From an uncultured Eubacteriales bacterium (GTDB taxonomy: Bacteria; Bacillota; Clostridia; Oscillospirales; CAG-272): a stretch of DNA of 64,000 bases. The stretch lies in assembly GCA_934525675.1 (NCBI GenBank), contig CAKSZH010000006.1, forward strand, positions 1-64,000, in the 5' to 3' direction. The notes beneath the pieces were generated by a model, which saw only the letters and a program-made list of their open reading frames with translations, was not told the origin of the DNA and did no database searches. Made by a program: the position numbers and the translations under genes. Positions 44,909-54,740 of the stretch are shown one piece after another. Position 1 is the first letter of the stretch. Every line of letters begins with the position of its first letter.

Positions 44909-46093
44909 TCAATGATGGAACAGTCTCATGCCGGTGAACGCCATGACCATGCCGTAGCGGTTGGCGGTTTCGATGACCTGATCGTCCCGGATGGAGCCGC
45001 CCGGCTCGGCGACGTAGGAAACGCCGCTCTTGTGCGCTCTCTCAATGTTGTCCCCGAACGGGAAGAACGCGTCGGAGCCGAGGGACACGCCGGTCACGGT
45101 GTCGAGGTACGCTCTCTGCTCCTCCCGGGAAAACGCCTCGGGGCGGGCGGTGAAGTACTTCTGCCAGTTGCCGTCGGCAAGCACGTCCTCTTCGTTCTGA
45201 TTGATGTAGCCGTCGATGACGTTGTCCCGCTCGGGTCTGCCGAGCGTGGGAAGGAACGGGAGAGAAAGCACCTTTTCGTGCTGGCGGAGGAACCAGGTGT
45301 CCGCCTTGGAGCCGGCAAGTCTCGTGCAGTGGATGCGCGACTGCTGTCCCGCGCCCACGCCGATCGCCTGCCCGTCCACCGCGTAGCAGACCGAGTTGGA
45401 CTGGGTGTATTTGAGCGTGATGAGCGAGACGATGAGGTCGCGCGCGGCGCTTTCGGGAAGATTTTTGTTGGCGGTCACAAGATTGCCGAGCAGTTCCCGG
45501 TCGATCTTGAAATTGTTTCTGCCCTGCTCAAAGGTGATGCCGAACACCTGCTTGCGCTCGGTCGCCTCGGGGACGTAGGAGGGGTCGATGCGGACAATGT
45601 TGTAGTTGCCCTTGCGCTTGGTTCTGAGGATTTCCAGCGCCTCCGGCTCGTAGCCGGGTGCAATCACACCGTCGGAAACCTCTCTTTTGATGAGCTTCGC
45701 GGTCGTCACGTCGCACACGTCGGAAAGCGCTACCCAGTCACCGAAGGAACACATCCGGTCGGTGCCTCTCGCGCGGGCATAGGCACAGGCGAGGGGGGAG
45801 GCGTCCAGCTCCGGAATATCGTCCACGAAGCAGGCTTTCTTCAGTGCCGCGGGAAGCGGGATGCCGAGTGCCGCAGAGGTCGGGCTGACGTGCTTGAACG
45901 AGGTAACGGCGGGAAGCCCCAGCGCCTCCTTCAGCTCCTTTACAAGCTGCCACGAATTGAACGCGTCGAGAAAATTGATGTATCCGGGTCTGCCGGAAAG
46001 AATCTCAATGGGAAGCTCGCTTCCGTCCGCCATGTAGATGCGGGCGGGCTTCTGGTTGGGGTTACAGCCGTATTTCAGTTCGAATTCCTTCAT
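44909..46093 (-). CDS. purH: Stand-alone AICAR formyltransferase (PurH C-domain type)
   Basis: 394 residues. It corresponds only to the AICAR transformylase part of bifunctional PurH, without the N-terminal IMP cyclohydrolase domain. The catalytic Lys-His pair sits in SFKHVSPTSAALG near residue 67; other blocks are SNSVCYAVDGQAIGVGAGQQSRIHC and SLGSDAFFPFGDNIERA. It adds a formyl group from 10-formyl-THF to AICAR. The missing activity is supplied by the gene directly upstream (46106-46825). Confidence 0.94.
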   Translation of the reverse strand: MKEFELKYGCNPNQKPARIYMADGSELPIEILSGRPGYINFLDAFNSWQLVKELKEALGLPAVTSFKHVSPTSAALGIPLPAALKKACFVDDIPELDASPLACAYARARGTDRMCSFGDWVALSDVCDVTTAKLIKREVSDGVIAPGYEPEALEILRTKRKGNYNIVRIDPSYVPEATERKQVFGITFEQGRNNFKIDRELLGNLVTANKNLPESAARDLIVSLITLKYTQSNSVCYAVDGQAIGVGAGQQSRIHCTRLAGSKADTWFLRQHEKVLSLPFLPTLGRPERDNVIDGYINQNEEDVLADGNWQKYFTARPEAFSREEQRAYLDTVTGVSLGSDAFFPFGDNIERAHKSGVSYVAEPGGSIRDDQVIETANRYGMVMAFTGMRLFHH

Positions 46094-46105
46094 TTCGGTG
46101 CCCTT

Positions 46106-46825
46106 TCAGTGAGTGTTTTTGTTGATGAGGCGGTCACGGTACGCGCCGGTTTCCGGGTCGGTCACGCGCACATAGAGGGAGATGCGGTTGTCCCTGTCGA
46201 GCGCGTTCCAGATCTCCTCCGCAAACGCATCGGTATCCGCGGGGATCCGGATGCGTTCCGGCTCGCCGCAGAAGGTCGGCAGGGGGTTCCCGTCGCCTTC
46301 GTAGGTGTGGAGGAAGTGTCCGAGCCCCGGAAGCGGCTCATAGTCGAAAGTATAGCGGTTGCAGACGGTTCCTGCCTCGTCGCCGCTCTTGAGGATGCTC
46401 ATGGAATAGCGGAACGAGCCGTCTTCGAAATCCGTCACCGAGCTGATGCGGGGGGTGAGATTGGGCGCGTCCGGCTCAAAGCAGCGGGATTTCAGCGCGC
46501 CGCGCATACATTTCCCCGCCCGGTATCCCTCGTAGATAGTATCGGTCTGGTCTCCGTTGGTGACGATGAGATGATTTTCATACTTCCGCACCGCGGCGTA
46601 GATGATGAGCGACGGGTCCTCCACGCGCGACGCGTCATATGGCTCGGTGAAAATCTCCCCGTTTTTCTCCCGGAACACACGGTTGCGGCTGTTGTCGCTT
46701 CTGCCCATGATAAAGTACGCGTTGAACGCCTCGCCCGCAGGGGTCATGCCCGTGAGGATGCCTCTGCCGACGTAGCTGTTTCCGCGCACCAGATTGCCGA
46801 AATCGGATACTTCGTAGGTCTTCAT
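46106..46825 (-). CDS. purO: IMP cyclohydrolase, PurO type
   Basis: 239 residues matching the archaeal-type IMP cyclohydrolase family (IMP_cyclohyd), which closes FAICAR to IMP. N-terminus has GNSYVGRGILTGMTPAGEAFNAYFIMGRSDNSRNRVF, and the core contains NGDQTDTIYEGY and EPDAPNLTPRISSV, typical of the family. It complements the stand-alone transformylase 12 nt downstream. ATG at 46825 is favoured by family alignment; the ribosome-binding site is weak, and a GTG at 46921 would extend it by 32 residues without support. Confidence 0.92.
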   Translation of the reverse strand: MKTYEVSDFGNLVRGNSYVGRGILTGMTPAGEAFNAYFIMGRSDNSRNRVFREKNGEIFTEPYDASRVEDPSLIIYAAVRKYENHLIVTNGDQTDTIYEGYRAGKCMRGALKSRCFEPDAPNLTPRISSVTDFEDGSFRYSMSILKSGDEAGTVCNRYTFDYEPLPGLGHFLHTYEGDGNPLPTFCGEPERIRIPADTDAFAEEIWNALDRDNRISLYVRVTDPETGAYRDRLINKNTH

Positions 46826-46939
46826 GTATCGGTACCGTTGTCCCCGCCCGGGGGACGCCTTTCTTTTTTGTTTTGTGTGGCTGCTGTCAGCCGGGATCAA
46901 AACCGGGGCTTTCTCTTTCACTTAACGGATGTGAGCCGA

Positions 46940-47040
46940 TTCCCTGCCGTTTGCCGGAAGCGGAAATCAGCCAAATTTTCGTTCGCCGGGAACGGGAATC
47001 AGTCAGATTTCCCGCTTACCGGAAATCGGAATCGTTTCCC
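46940..47040. repeat. Degenerate 33-bp repeat between purN and purO
   Basis: Three units share GCCGG(A/G)AxCGGxAATCAGxCA, at about 46951, 46985 and 47019; the last overlaps the purN 3' end. Confidence 0.6.
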
Positions 47041-47666
47041 TTTTCCCGCCCCGCAGCGATCGCGGCGGACACCGCCTCGGCGGCGCGTGGGAGGAGAATC
47101 CACTCCGCCTCTTCCATCACGCGGCGCTGGAGCGTTTCGGGGGTATCCCCGTCCTTCACCTCGACCGCCTTCTGGAAAAGGATCTTTCCGCCGTCGGGAA
47201 TTTCGTTGACAAAATGCACCGTCGCGCCCGTGACCTTTACGCCGCGGCGGAGCGCTTCCTCGTGGACGCGCAGTCCGTAAAATCCCTTGCCGCAGAACGA
47301 CGGAATGAGCGACGGATGGACGTTAAGGATGCGCTCGGGATACCGACGTACAAACTCCTCCGAGAGGATGGACAGAAATCCCGCCAGCACAATAAGGTCC
47401 ACGCGGGACCCCGCAAGAGCGCCGAGGATTGCCTCTTCAAACGCCTCCTGCCCGCCGAGCGCCTTTTTGGAAAATGCGACCGCCGGAATTCCCGCGTTTT
47501 CCGCGCGGGTCATGGCATAGGCGTCCGGGTTGGAGGAGACGACCAGCACGATTTCCCCGCTTTTCAGGATTCCGTTCTTCTCCGCGTCGATGAGCGCCTG
47601 CAGATTGGTTCCGCCGCCCGATACGAACACGGCAATGCGGGCACGGGAAATATTATCCCTCAGCAT
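47016..47666 (-). CDS. purN: Phosphoribosylglycinamide formyltransferase
   Basis: 216 residues. Uses 10-formyl-THF to formylate GAR. N-terminus [19 protein letters not shown] (GAR-binding loop), then [48 protein letters not shown], which contains the catalytic Asn-His-Asp set. Its start overlaps the purM stop by 7 nt. Confidence 0.97.
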   Translation of the reverse strand: MLRDNISRARIAVFVSGGGTNLQALIDAEKNGILKSGEIVLVVSSNPDAYAMTRAENAGIPAVAFSKKALGGQEAFEEAILGALAGSRVDLIVLAGFLSILSEEFVRRYPERILNVHPSLIPSFCGKGFYGLRVHEEALRRGVKVTGATVHFVNEIPDGGKILFQKAVEVKDGDTPETLQRRVMEEAEWILLPRAAEAVSAAIAAGREKGNDSDFR

Positions 47667-48706
47667 AAGATCACGCCTTCGTCGGACTCGCAGAGCTCGC
47701 CGATGATATACGCGTCCTCGCCGTTTGCCCGGAGAATCTCCAGGGCACGGTCAGCATCCTCTTTTGCGACGACCGCGCACATACCGACGCCCATGTTGAA
47801 GGTATTGAACATATCGCGCTCGGGGATGTTGCCCGTCTTTGCGATGAGATCGAAAATGGGCAGAATGCGGAGCGACTTCTTGTCGATCTTTGCGGACAGC
47901 CCGGCTTTGAGGCTGCGCGGAATGTTTTCATAGAACCCGCCACCGGTGATATGCGACACGCCCTTGACCGTGACTTTTCCGTCGTCATAGAGCGCGGTCA
48001 TGGGTTTTACGTAAATTTTCGTCGGGGTGAGCAGCGTTTCGCCGACCGACTTTCCGCCAAGCTCCCGGACGGGAACCTTGATATCGTTCTTTTCCACGTC
48101 AAACACTTTTCTGACGAGCGAGAAACCGTTGGAATGTACGCCGCTCGACGGAAGCGCGATCATGACGTCTCCCGCCTTCATGTCACGGTTGGAAAGGATC
48201 TTTTCCCTGTCCACGATACCGACCGAAAAGCCCGCGAGGTCGTATTCGTCCTCCGGGTAGAAGCCGGGCATTTCCGCCGTTTCGCCGCCGATGAGCGCCG
48301 CGGCAGACTGCACACAGCCCTCGGCAACGCCGGAAACAATCGACGCAATCTTTTCGGGGACGTTCTTGCCGCAGGCAATGTAATCCAGGAAGAAGAGGGG
48401 ACGTGCGCCGGAGCAGATGACGTCGTTGACGCACATGGCAACGCAGTCGATGCCCACCGTGTCGTGCTTGTCCATAAGGAACGCGATGCGGAGCTTGGTT
48501 CCCACGCCGTCGGTGCCGCTGACCAGCACCGGCTCCTTCATACCGGTCAGATCGGGACGGAAGAGTCCTCCGAACCCGCCGATGTCGGAAAACACGCCGG
48601 GCGTCATGGTACGGGCGATGTGGGATTTCATCAGTTCAACGGCGCGGTAACCCGCGGTAATATCCACGCCTGCAGCGGCGTAGCTTGCGGAGCTTGAGTT
48701 TTTCAT
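47660..48706 (-). CDS. purM: Phosphoribosylformylglycinamidine cyclo-ligase
   Basis: 348 residues; closes FGAM to AIR. Signatures: [32 protein letters not shown] near 62, and [17 protein letters not shown] at 48706 with AAGGAGA was chosen over the upstream frame. Confidence 0.97.
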   Translation of the reverse strand: MKNSSSASYAAAGVDITAGYRAVELMKSHIARTMTPGVFSDIGGFGGLFRPDLTGMKEPVLVSGTDGVGTKLRIAFLMDKHDTVGIDCVAMCVNDVICSGARPLFFLDYIACGKNVPEKIASIVSGVAEGCVQSAAALIGGETAEMPGFYPEDEYDLAGFSVGIVDREKILSNRDMKAGDVMIALPSSGVHSNGFSLVRKVFDVEKNDIKVPVRELGGKSVGETLLTPTKIYVKPMTALYDDGKVTVKGVSHITGGGFYENIPRSLKAGLSAKIDKKSLRILPIFDLIAKTGNIPERDMFNTFNMGVGMCAVVAKEDADRALEILRANGEDAYIIGELCESDEGVILC

Positions 48707-48788
48707 TCGTTTGTCTCCTTCGTTTTTACTGTTTGGCGCCTTGCCGGGGGGCTTCCCCGGTCGTGGGGGTCTCCCGGCTACGGGGGAT

Positions 48789-50252
48789 TCAGTCGATCTC
48801 CGCGTCCCCGTGTTTTTTCGGGTGACGCCGGCGGCTGATTTTTTCTTCAAACCGGTTCTTGTCCGAGTCGGACGGGGTCTCGGTCGGGTAATCCGACGTG
48901 AAGCACGCGTCGCAGTACCCCTCGCCGACGGGACGGTCGATCAGCCCGCCGAGGCGGTCCACCCGGAGATATCCGAGCGAATCCGCGCCGATGATGGACG
49001 CGATCTCCTCCACCGTGTGGTGGCAGGCGATGAGCATTTCCCTTGAATCAATGTCCGTACCGTAATAGCAGGGATTGAGGAAAGGCGGTGCGGAAATCCG
49101 CATGTGAATCTCTTTTGCTCCCGCGTCGCGGAGCAGACGGACGATGCGTTCGCTCGTCGTGCCTCTGACGATGGAATCGTCCACCAGAACCACGCGCTTG
49201 CCGCGTACTGCATCGGGGATAGGATTCAGCTTGATGCGGACCTTGTCCTCTCTGGAGCTTTGCCCCGGCGAGATGAAGGTACGGGCAATGTACTTGTTCT
49301 TGATGAATCCGATCTCATAGGGAATGCCCGACGCGCGGGAATATCCGATCGCCGCGTCGATGCCGGAATCCGGAACGCCGACCACGATGTCTGCGTCCAC
49401 GGGGTAATCGCGGGCGAGAAATTCTCCCGCGCGGATCCTCGCCTCGTGTACGCTCTTGCCGTCGATGACGGAATCGGGACGGGCGAAATAAATATATTCA
49501 AAAATACAGGTGGTCTGTTTTGCCTTGCCGCAGTGGTCGCGGATGGAGCGCATGCCGTCCTTGTCAATGACAACGATCTCGCCCGGCTCCACGTCGCGGA
49601 CAAAGGTCGCGCCGACCGCATCCAGCGCACAGGTCTCGGACGCGACGATGACAGCACCGTCGTCCCGCTTGCCGATGCAAAGGGGACGGAAGCCGTTCTC
49701 GTCCCTGACGGCAATGAGTTTGGTCGGCGACATGATGACCAGCGAATACGCGCCACGCAGATGGTTCATGGCACGGCTGACCGCCTCCTCGATGGAGGGA
49801 GAGGTAATGCGTTCCTTGATGATGATGTAGGAGATGACCTCGGTGTCGCTCGTCATGTGGAAGATGGAGCCCTCCAGCTCCAGCGCGCGGCGAAGCTCGG
49901 AGGAATTGACTAAGTTGCCGTTGTGCGCGAGCGCCATGTGACCCTTGATGTGGTTGACCACGATGGGCTGTGCGTTGAGAACGCCGTTGCCGCCGGTGGT
50001 TCCGTAGCGGACGTGACCGACCGCCATGTTGCCGTCGCCGAGCGACTGCAACCTGCCGCCGGAGAACACGGCGTCCACAAGGCCCACGTCCTTATGGAGC
50101 GTGAACAGTCCGTCGTTGCAGACGACGATGCCCGCGCTTTCCTGCCCGCGGTGCTGGAGCGCGTACAGCCCGTAATAGGTGTCCGCGCCGACCGCGCCGG
50201 TTTCGGGGGTATAGATTCCGAATACCCCGCATTCTTCATGTAGATTGCTCAT
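48789..50252 (-). CDS. purF: Amidophosphoribosyltransferase
   Basis: 487 residues; makes phosphoribosylamine from PRPP and glutamine, the committed step. A short propeptide MSNLHEE precedes the nucleophile Cys8 (ECGVFGIY), as in the processed B. subtilis-type enzyme; [11 protein letters not shown] and the PRPP loop [13 protein letters not shown] are present. Cysteines for the B. subtilis-type Fe-S cluster are partly seen ([17 protein letters not shown] and C-terminal CYYG, C). The charged C-terminal extension is variable. Confidence 0.96.
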   Translation of the reverse strand: MSNLHEECGVFGIYTPETGAVGADTYYGLYALQHRGQESAGIVVCNDGLFTLHKDVGLVDAVFSGGRLQSLGDGNMAVGHVRYGTTGGNGVLNAQPIVVNHIKGHMALAHNGNLVNSSELRRALELEGSIFHMTSDTEVISYIIIKERITSPSIEEAVSRAMNHLRGAYSLVIMSPTKLIAVRDENGFRPLCIGKRDDGAVIVASETCALDAVGATFVRDVEPGEIVVIDKDGMRSIRDHCGKAKQTTCIFEYIYFARPDSVIDGKSVHEARIRAGEFLARDYPVDADIVVGVPDSGIDAAIGYSRASGIPYEIGFIKNKYIARTFISPGQSSREDKVRIKLNPIPDAVRGKRVVLVDDSIVRGTTSERIVRLLRDAGAKEIHMRISAPPFLNPCYYGTDIDSREMLIACHHTVEEIASIIGADSLGYLRVDRLGGLIDRPVGEGYCDACFTSDYPTETPSDSDKNRFEEKISRRRHPKKHGDAEID

Positions 50253-50307
50253 ACGACCTCTTTTTGTTTGGTTTGGGGTTGTTTGCTTCCGGGAATTTTC
50301 TTTTCTG

Positions 50308-51018
50308 TCAGTTGCCGAAAACGCGGCGCATCATTTCGTTGTACGCGTCCTCCACGCCGCCCATGTCTCTGCGGAAACGGTCCTTGTCCAGCTTCTCGCC
50401 GGTCTTTGCGTCCCAGAAACGGCAGGTATCGGGGGAAATCTCGTCCGCCAGCACGATCTTGCCGTCGGCGGTCTTGCCGAATTCCAGCTTGAAATCCACG
50501 AGCGTCACGCCGAGCTTTAAGAAATATTCCTTCAGGACCTCGTTGACGCGGAAGGACAGCTTCTTGATGAGGTCGATCTCCTCCTCGGTGGCAAGTCCCA
50601 GTGCAAGCGCGTGGTAGGAGTTGAGCAGCGGGTCGTGCAGATCATCGTTCTTGTAGGAGAATTCAATGGTCGGGTGTGCAAACACAATGCCTTCCTTCAC
50701 GCCGTAGCGCTGTGCGAAATGTCCCGCGGAGATGTTGCGGATAATGACCTCCAGCGGTACGATGGAGACCTTTTTCACAAGCGTTTCCCTGTCGGAAAGT
50801 TCCTTGACGAAATGCGTGGGAACCCCGTGCTTCTCCAGCATCTGCATGAGGTAGTTGGACATTCTGTTGTTGACGACGCCCTTGCCCGCAATGGTCCCCT
50901 TCTTGAGACCGTCCAGCGCGGTTGCGTCATCCTTGTAGGATACGATGACCAGAGACGGATCGTCGGTCGCAAAAACCTTCTTTGCCTTGCCTTCGTAAAG
51001 CTGTTCTCTCTTTTCCAT
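50308..51018 (-). CDS. purC: SAICAR synthetase
   Basis: 236 residues; condenses CAIR with aspartate. N-terminus LYEGKAKKVFATDD, then VVNNRMSNYLMQMLEKHGVPTHFV, VPLEVIIRNISAGHFAQRYGV, and LVDFKLEFGKTADGKIVLADEISPDTCRFWD. ATG at 51018 with AAGGGGAA upstream was chosen over a longer frame to 51096. Confidence 0.97.
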   Translation of the reverse strand: MEKREQLYEGKAKKVFATDDPSLVIVSYKDDATALDGLKKGTIAGKGVVNNRMSNYLMQMLEKHGVPTHFVKELSDRETLVKKVSIVPLEVIIRNISAGHFAQRYGVKEGIVFAHPTIEFSYKNDDLHDPLLNSYHALALGLATEEEIDLIKKLSFRVNEVLKEYFLKLGVTLVDFKLEFGKTADGKIVLADEISPDTCRFWDAKTGEKLDKDRFRRDMGGVEDAYNEMMRRVFGN

Positions 51019-51111
51019 GTTCTTTTCCCCTTTTCGTTTCGATATGATTTCGGATATTTCCTTGTCTGTTGTGACTTTTGTTACAGTGTTCCGCAAATAC
51101 CGGAGTCCCGG

Positions 51112-51615
51112 TCAGTCGGAGAAGGACGCGCGGACCGCCTCATCCTTTTCCAATACCCGGCGGGCTTCCGCCTCGCGCGCTTCGGTCAGTCTTACGGCAA
51201 GCGCGTCGTCCGACAAAGCGAAGATCTGTGCACAAAGCAAAGCGGCATTGGCAGCTCCGTCGATTGCGACCGTGGCGACAGGAATCCCTGTCGGCATCAT
51301 GACCGTGGACAGAAGCGCGTCAACGCCGTCGAGTTTTTTGGAGGATACGGGGACCCCGATTACGGGAAGCGTAGTGTTCGCCGCAAGCGCGCCCGCAAGG
51401 TGTGCCGCCATTCCCGCGATTGCAATGATCGCGCCGAATCCGTTGTCTTTCGCTCCGCGCGCAAAATCACGCGCCGCATCCGGGGTACGGTGCGCAGAAT
51501 ACACGTGTACCTCAAACGGGATCATAAGCTCCCGCAATTTGCCGATCGCCTTTTCCGCGACACCGAGATCGCTGTCGCTTCCCATAATGATCGCAACCTT
51601 CTTCATTCCGGTCAT
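51112..51615 (-). CDS. purE: N5-CAIR mutase PurE (class I)
   Basis: 167 residues. N-terminus VAIIMGSDSDLGVAEKA, then VYSAHRTPDAARDFA and IAIAGMAAHLAGALAANTTLPVIGVP: the class I PurE pattern (AGMAAHLPG-like). No purK is in the window. First gene of the purine cluster; its leader carries a ZTP riboswitch. GGAGGAAACAG precedes ATG 51615. Confidence 0.97.
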   Translation of the reverse strand: MTGMKKVAIIMGSDSDLGVAEKAIGKLRELMIPFEVHVYSAHRTPDAARDFARGAKDNGFGAIIAIAGMAAHLAGALAANTTLPVIGVPVSSKKLDGVDALLSTVMMPTGIPVATVAIDGAANAALLCAQIFALSDDALAVRLTEAREAEARRVLEKDEAVRASFSD

Positions 51616-51680
51616 TCTGTTTCCTCCGTTTCATTTTCCCGCCCCGCTTCGGGACGGATCGTTATCCATGCGGCATGCCG

Positions 51681-51724
51681 CAAAAACAAGAAAGGGCAGT
51701 CCTGTCCTACCGACAGGATTGCCC
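51681..51724 (-). terminator. Expression-platform terminator of the ZTP riboswitch
   Basis: GGGCAATCCTGTC / GACAGGACTGCCC stem (51724-51694) followed by TTTCTTGTTTTT on the minus strand. Its 5' arm overlaps the conserved CTGGGCA end of the aptamer, so ligand binding should prevent the terminator from forming. Confidence 0.9.
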
Positions 51725-51803
51725 AGGCGGTCGGCTCCGGCTTCCGCCGGTTCTCTCTCCGCTCCATTGTGTACGCTCACAGTTCCGCCAGTCACAGAGA
51801 GTT
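51720..51803 (-). ncRNA. ZTP (pfl) riboswitch upstream of purE
   Basis: The leader contains both conserved ends of the ZTP/ZMP riboswitch: TGTGACTGGCGG (51796-51785) at the 5' side and CCGCCTGGGCA (51730-51720) at the 3' side, with a hairpin CCGGCGGAAGCCGG between. An intrinsic terminator follows at once. The riboswitch senses ZMP/ZTP, signals of 10-formyl-THF shortage, and turns on purine and one-carbon genes; the cluster it heads includes AICAR transformylase and fhs. Confidence 0.92.
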
Positions 51804-51815
51804 TCCTTTGTTTTT

Positions 51816-51844
51816 ATTTTACCGTGTTTCCCTCCGAAAGTCAA
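51816..51844 (-). promoter_or_regulatory. Sigma-A promoter of the purine cluster
   Basis: Minus-strand TTGACT (51844-51839), 17-nt spacer, TAAAAT (51821-51816), a few nt before the riboswitch. Confidence 0.85.
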
Positions 51845-51988
51845 TAGAGTAAAAGCACAATCTGTCACGTCCCGGGGCGCTCTTTTTGTCGATTCTGACA
51901 ATCCGCGCGTTTTTGTTCAGGACCTTCCCGCCGGTTTCCGGGGCACTCTTTCCGTCCGCGGAAAATTTCGTTCTTCCGCGCGCAAGGC

Positions 51989-52017
51989 TTGAAAATTCCG
52001 TATCCGTATGGTACAAT
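51989..52017 (+). promoter_or_regulatory. Sigma-A promoter of the metallo-beta-lactamase-fold gene
   Basis: TTGAAA at 51989-51994, 17-nt spacer, TACAAT at 52012-52017, 52 nt before the ATG. Confidence 0.8.
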
Positions 52018-52068
52018 AAATGCAGAATTAAAAGGGCGCGACCGCCCGGAACGGGGGAACCGAAGCAC

Positions 52069-53274
52069 ATGGCAAAATCAAAGAAAAGAAGAACCAAAAA
52101 GCAGTTACCGCTCATTGCCGTCCTGGTGGTCCTGCTTGTATTCATCCTCATCGTATCTCTTGCATTCGCGGGGCTGATCCCCGGTGTGTCCGTTTCCATC
52201 AAGGACGGGAAGCTGGTGTTCGGCACCGAAACCGAGGCGCCGACGGAGACCGAAACCTCCACACGGGGAAACTCCTCCGTGATCGTACCGGAGGGCGGAA
52301 TCCTTGAGATTCATTTTCCGGAGCTCGGCAACTACCACGCCGGCGACTGCATCTATATCAAGGCGGGCGACAACGACATTCTCATCGACGGCGGCTCGAC
52401 CTATTCCAGCGTAACCACCATTCAGGACTACTTATCCGACTATGTGACCGACGGCAAGCTCGAATACGTCATCGTCACCCACGCGCACGAGGATCACTAC
52501 GCCTGCTTCGCGGGAAACAAGACCTATGACAGTCTGTTCGATCTGTACGAATGCGAGACCATCATTGATTTTGCCAACACCACCGAAAAGACCAAGGAAA
52601 GCAAGATCTATCAGAACTACGAAAAGCAGCTTGCGGAGGCGGTTGCAGAGGGTGCGACCCACTATACCGCCGCGGAGTGCATCACCGGCGGGCACAGCGA
52701 GTTTGACCTCGGCTACGGCATCACTCTGACCATCCTCGACAGCTACTATTACTACAACGTATCCAAAAACGAAAACGACCATTCGGTCTGCTCCATGATT
52801 TCCTACGGGGAGGACCATTTCCTGTTCCTCGGCGATCTGGAGGGCAACACCGCGACCAATTCTTCCAAAGCAGAGCATTATCTGATCGAGCGCAACAATC
52901 TGCCCGAAGTCACTCTGTACAAGGCGTCTCACCACGGCTCGAACACCTCGTCCTCCGGGGAGCTGCTCTCCGTCATCCGCCCCGAGATCGTGGTGGTCCC
53001 CTGCGTTGCGGGAAGTCCGGAATACACCAAGGTAAACGCCAATATGTTCCCGACTCAGAACACGATTGACACCATTTCGACCTACACCTCGCAGGTCTAT
53101 GTCACCTCGCTCTACGATCCGGACGCGCCGGGAAAGGTCACCTCGATGAACGGAAACATCGTCATCCGTTCGGACGGAAAGAATGTGACGGTACACTGTT
53201 CCGCGTCGGATACACTGCTCAAAGATACCGAATGGTTCAAAGAGAACCGCACCTGCCCCGACGCGTGGAGGTAA
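52069..53274 (+). CDS. Membrane-anchored metallo-beta-lactamase-fold protein (ComEC C-domain-like)
   Basis: 401 residues. A positively charged start (KKRRTKKQ) and one membrane helix (14-36) anchor it with the body outside. A Thr/Glu linker follows (53-66). The hydrolase domain has HAHEDH at 138-143, a later GDLEG, and SHHGSNTSSS, the pattern of ComEC-type extracellular metallo-beta-lactamase domains, which often hydrolyse nucleic acid or phosphodiester bonds. Substrate unknown; no competence genes are nearby. Monocistronic with its own promoter and terminator. Confidence 0.88.
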   Translation: MAKSKKRRTKKQLPLIAVLVVLLVFILIVSLAFAGLIPGVSVSIKDGKLVFGTETEAPTETETSTRGNSSVIVPEGGILEIHFPELGNYHAGDCIYIKAGDNDILIDGGSTYSSVTTIQDYLSDYVTDGKLEYVIVTHAHEDHYACFAGNKTYDSLFDLYECETIIDFANTTEKTKESKIYQNYEKQLAEAVAEGATHYTAAECITGGHSEFDLGYGITLTILDSYYYYNVSKNENDHSVCSMISYGEDHFLFLGDLEGNTATNSSKAEHYLIERNNLPEVTLYKASHHGSNTSSSGELLSVIRPEIVVVPCVAGSPEYTKVNANMFPTQNTIDTISTYTSQVYVTSLYDPDAPGKVTSMNGNIVIRSDGKNVTVHCSASDTLLKDTEWFKENRTCPDAWR

Positions 53275-53297
53275 CCGGGGAATTTTCAAAAACGCAA

Positions 53298-53329
53298 AAC
53301 GCCTTCTCCCTTTTTGCGGAGGAGGCGTT
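53298..53329 (+). terminator. Intrinsic terminator after the metallo-beta-lactamase-fold gene
   Basis: AACGCCTTCTCC / GGAGGAGGCGTT stem, 8-nt loop, then CCTTTTGTTT. Confidence 0.88.
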
Positions 53330-53429
53330 CCTTTTGTTTATCATCCGCGGCTTCGCGTCGCAGGGGTGCCCGCCGCCACGCCCGCGGGCCGTATCCCGCG
53401 GGCGGGCGGATCCCCCGCCCCCGCTCCGC

Positions 53430-54740
53430 CTAATGCCCGGAATCCGGAGGGCGGGAGAGGTCAGGTGCCTGTCGGCGGGCACCCGCAAAGCGGGGATCCG
53501 ACGGCGCCGCGAGGGAAGCCTCACGCAGAACCCTCCGGATCCCGCGCTTTGCCCGCAGAACCATATACAGCCCGAAAAGGAGAACCAGTCCGGTGACAAG
53601 GGACCCCGTCAGAAGATTGAAGAAACGCCTCTCGCCGCTGTCTCCGCCGAATGTCAGAAGGCAGGAGGTCTGGAGCGCGTAGAGCGACACGAGCGCGTCA
53701 GCGTACCCGATCTCGCGCATGGCAGACAACGCCGGATCGGACAACCGGTGAGAACGCGAAACGTTGACCACCGCCGATACCACCTTGATGACCGTGTAAA
53801 CGGCAACCCCATAGGTCGCGTAAAGAAAACGCGGCAGATCGGAAAAACTGCGGTCCCTGACCGTCAGCTCCCACACGGCGGCAAGCAGAAACAAGGTCAT
53901 CCCCATCATGAGCCACCCGCTTTGCCGGAGCGTACCGAACAGCGCAAGACGCCTCTCTTCTTCCGTCGGCTCCGTGAGCGCCCTGCGGCGGGAATCCGCC
54001 GTCAGATAGCGGGAAATCCCGAGCATGGCATAATACCCGCCGAGAATCCCGAACCAGAGCGAGCCGGTCCCGGCACACACCATGAATTTGAAGCCGGCAA
54101 AGATCAGATTGACACTGAACGCGAAATAGGCGGACAGGACCGTGCGGAAGCCGTAATCACCGACCAGCTGTCCCGCTCGGGGATGCTCGTCCAGTTTGCG
54201 CTTCCCGAATCGACGGACAAACCGGGTAAAGGTCAGAAGCGACCGGAAGACCAACCATACGGCAACCGCATCCACCGCATAAACAAGCGGAATCCGCCCG
54301 CCCGGAAAAAGCCACGCATTCCCGTTCGTCCCGTTCCCCGCGGGAAGTTTTCCGTAATCGGTCAGAGACAGAAGCAGAGCAAGCGCAACCGCGATCGCCG
54401 CCGAGGTGAAAAGCCAGCGCCCACGGAAGGAACTCCCCGCGGAGTCCGTCGGTTCCCCGGTTTTTGCGGCTGCCGAAAGACCCCCGATTTCCGCTCCTTG
54501 CGTGGCTTTCCCCGTCCCGGAAACTCCCGCTGCCTGCGACGGCTGCACACCGCGCGTGACATTGACGTTTTTTCCCGTCAGCACGGACCGCGCGTTTTTT
54601 GCGCCGCGTATGATTTTCACGTTTTCTGCGTTCTTCACATTTCCGGCGGAAGGCACCGTACCCGTCGGTTCCGCAACTTCCGTAGACGCTCCGGACATCC
54701 CGGATCCCCCGGCTTCGCCGCCTGCCGTAGGCTTTTTCAT
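53430..54740 (-). CDS. Unrecognised multi-pass membrane protein with disordered N-terminus
   Basis: 436 residues. Residues 1-105 are low-complexity, Gly/Ala/Thr/Lys-rich (probably disordered and cytoplasmic). Six to seven membrane segments follow (for example WLFTSAAIAVALALLLSL and WLMMGMTLFLLAAVWEL). No family recognised. ATG at 54740 with AAGGGGGG is favoured; the frame is open to 54854. The repeated NVKNAENVKIIRGAKNARSV block near 35-60 suggests short internal duplication. Confidence 0.65.
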   Translation of the reverse strand: MKKPTAGGEAGGSGMSGASTEVAEPTGTVPSAGNVKNAENVKIIRGAKNARSVLTGKNVNVTRGVQPSQAAGVSGTGKATQGAEIGGLSAAAKTGEPTDSAGSSFRGRWLFTSAAIAVALALLLSLTDYGKLPAGNGTNGNAWLFPGGRIPLVYAVDAVAVWLVFRSLLTFTRFVRRFGKRKLDEHPRAGQLVGDYGFRTVLSAYFAFSVNLIFAGFKFMVCAGTGSLWFGILGGYYAMLGISRYLTADSRRRALTEPTEEERRLALFGTLRQSGWLMMGMTLFLLAAVWELTVRDRSFSDLPRFLYATYGVAVYTVIKVVSAVVNVSRSHRLSDPALSAMREIGYADALVSLYALQTSCLLTFGGDSGERRFFNLLTGSLVTGLVLLFGLYMVLRAKRGIRRVLREASLAAPSDPRFAGARRQAPDLSRPPDSGH

